A stretch of 64,000 nt of DNA from Actinacidiphila alni (GTDB lineage Bacteria > Actinomycetota > Actinomycetes > Streptomycetales > Streptomycetaceae), in NCBI RefSeq assembly GCF_900112845.1, contig NZ_FONG01000010.1:62001-126000 (forward strand), written 5' to 3'. The position numbers and the translations under genes were made by a program. Within the stretch, counting starts at the first letter, position 1; each line of letters starts with the position of its first letter. Positions 58,142-64,000 of the stretch are shown piece after piece. The notes beneath the pieces are model-generated. The model had not been told where the DNA came from and searched no databases. It saw only the letters and a list, made by a program, of their open reading frames with translations.

Positions 58142-59671
58142 CTACGCCCGGTGCGCGGGCTCTCGCGTGCCGGCCAGGACCTCCGCGGCCGCGACGCCCG
58201 AGGCCGCCGTCGCGCCGTGGGTGAAGATCTGGGCGGCGCCCGGCGCGGTGTCGCCCGGCAGCCCCATCTCGACCACGATCGCGTCGGGGCGGGCATCGGC
58301 AAGTTCGGCCAGGGCGTGCCCCATCCACTTGTTGCGGGCGGCGTCCCTGACCACGACGACCAGCGGGCGGCCGGCGGCCGGGGTGAGACCGTAGGACTCC
58401 AGGAGGGCGCCGTCGGCGGCCAGTTCCTGGTGGTGGACGCGGACGAAGGTGGTGCCGGGCAGCCGCTCGCGCAGCGGTGCGGCGACGCCCCACGGCGTCT
58501 CCTTGCCGATGGCGAGGTTGGTGGACGGCACCAGTTCGACGACGTGCGGCGGCGCCGCCAGCGGCAGCACGGCCTCGGCGGAGCCGCCGAGGCGTATGGC
58601 GCGCCGGGCGGCGACGTAGCCGATGTCGCCGCTGATCGGGTTGACCGGGACGGTGCGGCTCAGGCCGAGCGACCAGTCGGCGAATGCCCCGACCCGCTCG
58701 GACGCCTCCGCCAGGCGGGCCCGGGTGAGGTCGCCGGAGCCGACGGCGTCGACGAGGGCGGCCACGAGTTCGTCGACGGTCTCGGGTCCCGCGTGCTCGC
58801 CGCCGACGCAGACCGCGTCGCAGCCGGCGACGACCGCGCGTACGGTGGCGCCGCCGATGCCGTAGCGGTCGGTCACGGCGCCCATCTCGATCGCGTCGGT
58901 GACGACGAGCCCGTCGAAGCCGAGTTCCTTGCGGAGCAGGCCGTCGAGGATGCGGCTGCTGAGAGTGGCCGGAAAGTGCGGGTCGTAGGCGGGCACCAGG
59001 AGATGGCCGCTCATCACGGCGCGCACCCCGGCGCCGATCGCCGCGCGGAAGGGCGGCAGCGCCTGGGCGGCGATGGTGTCCAGGTCGGCGTCGTAGCTGG
59101 GCAGGCCGTGGTGGGAGTCGACGGCGACGTCGCCGTGGCCGGGGAAGTGCTTGGCGCAGGCGGCGACACCGGCCGACTGCAGTCCCCGGATCCAGGCCCC
59201 GGCGTGCCGGGCGACGAGTTCGGCGTCGGTGCCGAACGAGCGGACGCCGATGATCGGGTTGTCCGGGTTGGAGTTGACGTCCACGCTGGGCGCGTAGTTG
59301 AGGCTGACGCCGGCGGCGTGCAGTTGGCGGCCGAGGTCGCGGGCGACGGACTCGGTGAGTTCGGTGTCGTCCACCGCGCCGAGCGCGAAGTTGCCGGGCC
59401 GGGTCGAACCGGTGGAGGACTCGATCCGGGTGACATCGCCGGCTTCTTCGTCGATCGCGATGATCAATGCGGGGTTTTCGGCGCGCAATTGCGCGGTGAG
59501 CCGGGCGACCTGCTGCGGCGAGGCGATATTCCGTGAGAAGAGCACTACTGATGACAGGCCGTCAGCGATGGCCCGCAGCACCCAGTCCGGCGCTTCCGTC
59601 CCCACGAATCCGGGCTGGAGGACGGAGAGCGCGAGTCGTCGCAGCTCCTTGTCGGGCGTGCTGGAGGACAT
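58142..59671 (-). CDS. GH3 beta-N-acetylhexosaminidase (NagZ-like), second copy
   Basis: 509 residues, clearly paralogous to 44776-46254: DEEAGDVTRIES, KHFPGHGDVAVDSHHGLP (catalytic Asp-His) and VVTDAIEMGAV (nucleophile). The C-terminal GH3 domain contains AIGKETPWGV. No signal peptide is seen. It should release GlcNAc from chito-oligosaccharides or muropeptides in the cytoplasm. ATG 59671 has GGAAGG 8 nt upstream. Upstream there is a promoter whose predicted start point falls in a dre-like site, so DasR-type repression relieved by GlcNAc-6-P is likely. The first copy lacks a recognisable dre, so the two may be expressed under different conditions. Confidence 0.9.
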   Translation of the reverse strand: MSSSTPDKELRRLALSVLQPGFVGTEAPDWVLRAIADGLSSVVLFSRNIASPQQVARLTAQLRAENPALIIAIDEEAGDVTRIESSTGSTRPGNFALGAVDDTELTESVARDLGRQLHAAGVSLNYAPSVDVNSNPDNPIIGVRSFGTDAELVARHAGAWIRGLQSAGVAACAKHFPGHGDVAVDSHHGLPSYDADLDTIAAQALPPFRAAIGAGVRAVMSGHLLVPAYDPHFPATLSSRILDGLLRKELGFDGLVVTDAIEMGAVTDRYGIGGATVRAVVAGCDAVCVGGEHAGPETVDELVAALVDAVGSGDLTRARLAEASERVGAFADWSLGLSRTVPVNPISGDIGYVAARRAIRLGGSAEAVLPLAAPPHVVELVPSTNLAIGKETPWGVAAPLRERLPGTTFVRVHHQELAADGALLESYGLTPAAGRPLVVVVRDAARNKWMGHALAELADARPDAIVVEMGLPGDTAPGAAQIFTHGATAASGVAAAEVLAGTREPAHRA

Positions 59672-59718
59672 CGACTGGGCCTTCCACGTAGAGCCAACGC
59701 AATTGCGACACGGCGGAC

Positions 59719-59734
59719 ATTGGTACAGACCATC
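59719..59734. promoter_or_regulatory. dre-like DasR operator at the hexosaminidase promoter
   Basis: ATTGGTACAGACCATC agrees with the dre consensus ACTGGTCTAGACCACT at 11 of 16 positions, with the TGGT and AGACCA cores intact. It lies 48 nt upstream of the start codon and covers the predicted transcription start. Confidence 0.55.
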
Positions 59735-59737
59735 CGG

Positions 59738-59767
59738 ATACTCGCCCAGCTTGAACAGGGGTGTCAA
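59738..59767 (-). promoter_or_regulatory. Promoter TTGACA-18-GAGTAT for the second hexosaminidase
   Basis: On the minus strand TTGACA occupies 59767-59762 and GAGTAT 59743-59738, spacing 18 nt. The start point would be near 59730. Confidence 0.45.
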
Positions 59768-59927
59768 GTGCGTCGCGCGCGTGCTCCCACCATCTCCACA
59801 AGCGCCGGATCGGGCCGCCAACGGCCCCGCGCACACAGAGGTTTACCCGCCGTAGGGCTCACATCGCAGACGGCGACGACGTGGCCGAATCGCGCTCCAC
59901 GGTCGGCGCGACACGCCAACTCGCCGG

Positions 59928-59957
59928 TTGACAGTGGCGGTTGGTCTAATCCATTTT
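59928..59957 (+). promoter_or_regulatory. TTGACA promoter with overlapping dre-like element
   Basis: TTGACA at 59928-59933 and CATTTT at 59952-59957, spacing 18 nt. The interval 59940-59955 (GTTGGTCTAATCCATT) matches dre at 11 of 16 positions, including TGGTCTA and CCA. It points toward the dioxygenase operon, 352 nt away. Confidence 0.4.
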
Positions 59958-60309
59958 AGTGGGACGCGAGTTCAGCGAGCGACATGCGCGGCGTAGTGCC
60001 ATGAATGATGAGCAAGTTGACTGGCGGAGCCCTCACGGGAACCGTTTGGCATGACCATCCGGCGCCCTGGGCCCCATCACCAGGCGCCCGTTCACCGACG
60101 GCAGCAACGCCCCGTTGCCGCGCGTATCCGCTCGCCCACCGACAGCAATACGTGGTGCCGCCATGTCTTGCTCCGGAACAAGTAGTGGTCGCCCAGAACT
60201 ACTCTCGGCACCGGACGCGGTTATCCGTCCCCACACGGCTGATCCGTCCCGACCGAAGGGCAGCCCGGGGGCGATCCGCATCTGAGAACCGACCCCAGGA
60301 GCGACTGCT

Positions 60310-61347
60310 TTGTCCGCGCCTAACCCTGCTTTCCGAGCCGCTTCGGAGATACCGTACTTCAGCTCGGACGGCGAGACTTATCTCACGCCCACTCCCCTGC
60401 GTGACCTCCGCAAGACGCGGGAACTCCGCGTTCTGTCCGAGGAGGATTTCACTTTCTGGCAAACCTACGGCTATGTCGTGGTGCGCCAGGCGATCCCCTC
60501 GCTCGCGGCGAATGAACTGCTGGAATTCGCCTGGGATTTCCAGGGTCTGGACCCGGCCCGGCCGGACACCTGGTACGAGGAGCGCGAGTTCCGGTCCGAC
60601 CTCGACCGGGAACTGCACATCTACGGTTTCGTCGAGGCGTACCACCACCAGCTGATGTGGGACAGCCGCCAGTCGCAGCGCGTCTACGACGCGTTCGTCG
60701 ACGTATGGGACTGCGAAGAGCTGTGGGTGACCCTCGACCGGCTCAACCTCAACCCGCCCAACATCAAGAACCGCGACCGCGCGCACATCGCGCCCACCGA
60801 ACGCGGTTTCGACATCCGGCTGCACTGGGACATCGACACCACCCTCGACGTCACCCCGCAGCGCGTGCAGGGCATCATCGCGCTCAATGACACCAAGCCC
60901 GACCAGGGCGGTTTCCAGTGCTCGCCGGAACTCTTCCGCCGCTTCGAGGAGTGGAAGAAGACGCAAGGCGAGGACCGCGACCCGATCCGGCCGAGCATCG
61001 ACCAGGCGGAATACCCGATCGTCCAGCCGGAGCTGAAGGCCGGCGACCTGCTGATCTGGAACGGCCTGCTCGCGCACGGCGTGGCACCGAACGTGTCGGC
61101 CGACGGGGTCCGCTCCGCGCAGTACATCTCGATGATGCCCGCCCTCGAATCGCACCAGGAGCTGCGCGAGTCGCGCGTCGCGTCCTGGCGGGACCTCAGC
61201 ACTCCGGAGTGGAACGCGACGCTGGTCGGCGACGCGGTCAAGCACGAGTCGCTGCGCTACGGCCGGGCCGAACTCACCGCGCTCGGCGCCAAGCTGCTCG
61301 GCCGCGACTCCTGGAAGCAGGGGGACGCATGCGCCGAATCTGCCTGA
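60310..61347 (+). CDS. PhyH-family Fe(II)/2-oxoglutarate dioxygenase
   Basis: 345 residues. The double-stranded beta-helix carries the facial triad His172-x-Asp174 (RLHWDID) and His256 (LLAHGVAPN), with Arg268 (VRSAQYIS) as likely 2-oxoglutarate anchor. Such enzymes hydroxylate amino acids or other small molecules in biosynthetic pathways. The substrate is unknown. TTG 60310 is the only start giving full length, with AGGAG about 9 nt before. The next gene starts 19 nt before this one ends. With the three genes that follow it forms one tightly packed operon. Confidence 0.85.
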   Translation: MSAPNPAFRAASEIPYFSSDGETYLTPTPLRDLRKTRELRVLSEEDFTFWQTYGYVVVRQAIPSLAANELLEFAWDFQGLDPARPDTWYEEREFRSDLDRELHIYGFVEAYHHQLMWDSRQSQRVYDAFVDVWDCEELWVTLDRLNLNPPNIKNRDRAHIAPTERGFDIRLHWDIDTTLDVTPQRVQGIIALNDTKPDQGGFQCSPELFRRFEEWKKTQGEDRDPIRPSIDQAEYPIVQPELKAGDLLIWNGLLAHGVAPNVSADGVRSAQYISMMPALESHQELRESRVASWRDLSTPEWNATLVGDAVKHESLRYGRAELTALGAKLLGRDSWKQGDACAESA

Positions 61348-62648
61348 CGCTGCCGACCGACCGCCCGTGCGCGACAACGATATCGGCGGTGTACGAGGAG
61401 GCCGCCTACGCCGTCACGCACTTCGACGTCGAGGTGCGTCTGCTGATCCTCGACTCCTGCGCGGCCCCGGCCGTCGCGGAGCACGCCCGGGTGGTCGCCG
61501 GTCTGCCCGCGGCGCCCGGTGTGGTCGTGCACCACATCGACGAGGCCGCGCAGCGCGACTTCCTGCGGCGGGCCGTCGACCGGTCCGGCGTCGCCAAACC
61601 CGAGCTGATCCTCGATCTGATGCTGCCGGACGGCCTGTCGTACGGCGCCTGCACCAATCGGGCGTTCCTGATCGCCGCGGCGCTGGGCTGCGAGTCCGTG
61701 CACCGCAGGGACTCCGACAGCCGCTACCAGCACGTCGACGGACTGCCCGTCTTCCCGATCCACCACGAGCTGATGTCGCTTGGCAAGCGGGCGGGCGACG
61801 CGGCGGCCGGGGTCACCGAGAACGCGCTCGCCGCCGAGCACGCCGACAAGACCGTCACCATGGTCGGCGCCTCCTTCATCGGCGAGATGTCGGTGGACAT
61901 CGAGGAGATGTACCGGCTCGACCGCGACGCGTACTACGACGTCGTCGGACTGTGGGCGCCCGTGCACTGGTCGGCGGAGAAGAAGCGGGAGCTGGTGGAC
62001 GAGTCCTTCCGCGGCGCGGGCAGCGAGCCCTTCGCCGGGGACCGGTCGACGCTCACCCTGGTCGATCCGATGCGGGTCGACATGTGCAACATCGCCTTCC
62101 ACGGGGTGCACGAGCAGGTGCCGCTGATGCCCGCGAGGGACACCATCGGCAGCGACTACTTCCTCATCCATCTCGTCCCGGATTCCACTTTGCCGGGTGT
62201 GCTGCACAATCGGCACATCGTGAACTACTACACGGGCGAGCGACGCACGGACGCCGGTTTCCTCGCCTATCAGTTGCGCTTCGCCAAATTCTTCCTCTCG
62301 ATGCTCTATCTCAATTTCGTGTACGACCGGATGACCGCGGCCGGCGCCGCACTGCTGGACGGGCAGGACCGCGTGCGGGTGCCCGCGATCGTCGAACTGC
62401 TGCGGGAGAGCGCGTCGCTCGACCGTACGGAGAACGAGGAGCGGCTGGACATCATCGACCGTTCCTATCGCACACTCGGCGGTCGTTACGCGGAATTCGC
62501 GGATCTGCTCGCGGGGCGGCGGGAACGACTGCTGGACGAAGCCCGGGGGGACATCGAGGATTACGCCCTGCTGACCGAAGTCTGGTCGGCGTTGATCGGG
62601 ACGTGCAGATCCATGGGTGCCGGCGAATTCCAGCGGCTGCCCGGCTGA
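61329..62648 (+). CDS. DUF6271-like protein, glycosyltransferase-like
   Basis: 439 residues. It begins MRRICLTLPTDRPCATTISAVYEEAAYA, a nucleotide-sugar-fold-like opening, and has Asp128-Ser-Asp130 (HRRDSDSRYQ), which resembles the DxD metal motif of GT-A glycosyltransferases. I associate the sequence with the Streptomyces DUF6271 family, from memory. No signal peptide or membrane segment is seen. ATG 61329 has AGGGGGA five nt upstream. It overlaps the dioxygenase gene and is followed 8 nt later by the decarboxylase, so it is probably part of one biosynthetic pathway. A glycosyltransfer role is inference only. Confidence 0.62.
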   Translation: MRRICLTLPTDRPCATTISAVYEEAAYAVTHFDVEVRLLILDSCAAPAVAEHARVVAGLPAAPGVVVHHIDEAAQRDFLRRAVDRSGVAKPELILDLMLPDGLSYGACTNRAFLIAAALGCESVHRRDSDSRYQHVDGLPVFPIHHELMSLGKRAGDAAAGVTENALAAEHADKTVTMVGASFIGEMSVDIEEMYRLDRDAYYDVVGLWAPVHWSAEKKRELVDESFRGAGSEPFAGDRSTLTLVDPMRVDMCNIAFHGVHEQVPLMPARDTIGSDYFLIHLVPDSTLPGVLHNRHIVNYYTGERRTDAGFLAYQLRFAKFFLSMLYLNFVYDRMTAAGAALLDGQDRVRVPAIVELLRESASLDRTENEERLDIIDRSYRTLGGRYAEFADLLAGRRERLLDEARGDIEDYALLTEVWSALIGTCRSMGAGEFQRLPG

Positions 62649-62656
62649 AGCCGCTC

Positions 62657-63895
62657 ATGACGCACGAGAATTCCTCGCTGCTCGCCGCGCTCGCGGACGC
62701 CACCGAGGACCGGATCATCTTCGATCTCACCGCGATCGAAGAACGCTACGATTCCCTGCTGCGCGAACTGCCGGGGATATCGGTGCGCTTCGCCATGAAA
62801 GCCTGCCCCGTGGACGAAGTGCTCGCCTGTCTGGTGAACAAGGGCAGCGGTATCGATGCAGCGAGCCTCAACGAGATCACCCAGGCCGTCGAATCCGGCG
62901 TGGCGGTCGAACGGATCCATTACGGGAACACCGTGAAATCCGACCGGGACATCGCGGCGGCCCACCGCCTCGGTGTCCGCGACTTCGCCACCGACAGCCT
63001 GGAGGACGTGGCGGCGATCGCCGCGCACGCCCCGGGCTCCCGGGTGTTCTGCCGGCTGGCGACCGACGGGGCCGGGGCGCTGTGGGGTCTGAGCAACAAG
63101 TTCGGCTGCTCGGCCGAGGACGCGGTGGCCGTGCTGGAACGGGCCCGCGCGACCGGTCTGCGGCCGGCCGGCCTTTCGGTGCACGTCGGTTCGCAGCAGA
63201 TGACGGCCGGCGCCTGGCGGCGCGCGTTCGAGCAACTCGTGGACGTGCTGGGCGTGCTCGGCGAGCGCGGCATCGCGCTGGAGTACATCAATCTGGGCGG
63301 CGGGCTGCCGGCGCTCGGCTATCTCGACAAGTGGGGCCGGCCGCTCGATCCGCCGATCGACAAGATCTTCGCGGTCGTCCGGGACGGGATGCACCAGTGC
63401 CGGAGCGTGTCCGGCCGCCGTCTGCGCTTCGTGATGGAGCCCGGCCGCCATCTGGTCGCGGACGCCGGCGCGGTCCGCGCCCATGTGTCCCGGCTCTCCA
63501 CCCGGCACACCCCGGACGGGGCCACGCACCGCTGGCTGTATCTGAGCTGCGGCAAGTTCAACGGCCTGTACGAGATGGACGAGTTGCAGTACCGCCTGGT
63601 GTTCCCCACCCACCCGGCGGCGGGCAGCGGGGCGGGACCCGGCACCGGATTCGTGCACGCCACCGTCGCCGGACCCACCTGTGACAGCGACGACGCCTAT
63701 TCGCGCGAGCACAGCCAGGTCGCCGTGCCGGAGGCGGTGCAGTCCGGGGATCCGGTGTGGGTGCTCTCCAGCGGTGCCTACGCCGTCAGTTACACCACCC
63801 AGGGGTTCAACGGCTTCAGCCCGCTGCCGTACGCGTGCATACGCGGCGCGGGCCGGCCTGCGCCGGACCCGGCCGCGGACGGAGGCGTGCGGTGA
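62657..63895 (+). CDS. Fold-III PLP-dependent decarboxylase (ODC/DapDC type)
   Basis: 412 residues with the alanine-racemase-fold barrel. PLP Lys48 is in RFAMKACP. HVGSQ binds the cofactor and NLGGGLP the phosphate; EPGRHLVADAG and Cys342 (GPTCDSDD) complete the active site. SCGKFNGLYE replaces the usual NDGVYGSFN substrate loop of ornithine decarboxylase, so the specificity may be changed. The enzyme should decarboxylate a basic amino acid or a derivative. ATG 62657 lies 8 nt after the previous stop; its ribosome-binding site is weak. It overlaps the next gene as GTGA. Confidence 0.85.
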   Translation: MTHENSSLLAALADATEDRIIFDLTAIEERYDSLLRELPGISVRFAMKACPVDEVLACLVNKGSGIDAASLNEITQAVESGVAVERIHYGNTVKSDRDIAAAHRLGVRDFATDSLEDVAAIAAHAPGSRVFCRLATDGAGALWGLSNKFGCSAEDAVAVLERARATGLRPAGLSVHVGSQQMTAGAWRRAFEQLVDVLGVLGERGIALEYINLGGGLPALGYLDKWGRPLDPPIDKIFAVVRDGMHQCRSVSGRRLRFVMEPGRHLVADAGAVRAHVSRLSTRHTPDGATHRWLYLSCGKFNGLYEMDELQYRLVFPTHPAAGSGAGPGTGFVHATVAGPTCDSDDAYSREHSQVAVPEAVQSGDPVWVLSSGAYAVSYTTQGFNGFSPLPYACIRGAGRPAPDPAADGGVR

Positions 63896-64000
63896 GCGAC
63901 GAGGTACGCGTACGGCGGATCGGCGACGGTGACTGGGACGGCATCGTCGCACTGGAGGCGGCCGCCTACACACCGCTCGGGCTGTCCGAGGGGCGGGCGG
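63892..64000 (+). CDS. GNAT-family N-acetyltransferase, 3' end outside window
   Basis: Only 36 codons are visible. GTG 63892 overlaps the decarboxylase stop as GTGA and GGAGG lies upstream. The start MSDEVRVRRIGDGDWDGIVALEAAAY is typical of GNAT proteins. It may acylate the amine made by the preceding decarboxylase; its substrate and the rest of the operon are outside the window. Confidence 0.65.
   Translation, partial: MSDEVRVRRIGDGDWDGIVALEAAAYTPLGLSEGRA

Larger units (their letters stand above)
59672..60309. other. Divergent intergenic region with two TTGACA promoters
   Basis: 638 nt without a convincing gene. It contains the minus-strand promoter and dre-like site of the hexosaminidase and a plus-strand TTGACA element with a second dre-like site. 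About 350 nt of leader-like sequence precede the dioxygenase gene. Tiny overlapping frames at 59985 (6 codons) and 60001 (17 codons) could be upstream peptides but have little support. Confidence 0.5.

Noticed and set aside
60005..60655. A plus-strand frame of 216 codons overlapping the dioxygenase start
   Set aside because: Low-complexity translation and conflict with the well-supported dioxygenase frame.

Overview
The window reads as a chromosomal segment of a Streptomyces-type actinomycete. The evidence is very high GC with strong third-position bias, frequent GTG and TTG starts, GTGA/TTGA/ATGA start-stop overlaps, and long GC-rich hairpin terminators without U-tracts. The gene families are also typical of the genus (MbtH plus giant NRPS genes, DasR-type GntR regulator, PucR, DUF5997, DUF6126-like, DUF6271-like). 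I found no rRNA, tRNA, CRISPR array, insertion sequence or phage gene.

Layout. 1-2706: 3' part of a secreted GH87-like glucanase. 2791-4995 (minus): ferritin-like protein, membrane-anchored DUF4097-like protein, SpoIIAB/RsbW-like ATPase and a 24-residue hydrophobic peptide. 5150-27599 (minus): a compact non-ribosomal peptide cluster of an MbtH protein and two translationally coupled NRPSs. Together the NRPSs have six modules, one epimerase and a terminal thioester reductase. 28373-32218 (minus): two adjacent DUF4139 proteins. 32674-33987: secreted GH16 beta-glucanase with a ricin-type lectin domain behind a LacI-type operator. 34021-37700: two-component system, small secreted protein, CAP-domain protein. 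37865-40195: STAND ATPase without an output domain. 40272-49757: amino-sugar/peptidoglycan-recycling neighbourhood (RpiR regulator, XRE-cupin regulator, degenerate C39 peptidase, anhydro-MurNAc kinase, GH3 hexosaminidase, sugar ABC importer lacking its ATPase). 49890-53508: PucR regulator, GH18 enzyme, DasR-like GntR regulator. 53741-56630: SulP anion transporter with two ArsR paralogues and a DUF6126-like protein. 56784-58092: divergent DUF5997 / LysR effector-domain pair. 58142-59671: second GH3 hexosaminidase with a dre-like site. 60310-64000: start of a tightly coupled operon (PhyH-type dioxygenase, DUF6271-like, fold-III PLP decarboxylase, GNAT) running off the right edge.

How it works together. 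The adenylation-pocket residues read from the NRPS suggest acyl?-Phe - Val/Ile - D-(Val/Ile) - Asn - Tyr - Phe, released by the reductase as an aldehyde or alcohol, or as a cyclic imine derived from the aldehyde. The third module carries an epimerase, and the next protein opens with a DCL-type condensation domain, which fixes the protein order. The hydrolases (GH87, GH16, GH18, two GH3), AnmK and the importer suggest a polysaccharide and cell-wall sugar scavenging theme under LacI-, RpiR- and DasR-type control. The right-edge operon looks biosynthetic but I cannot name its product.
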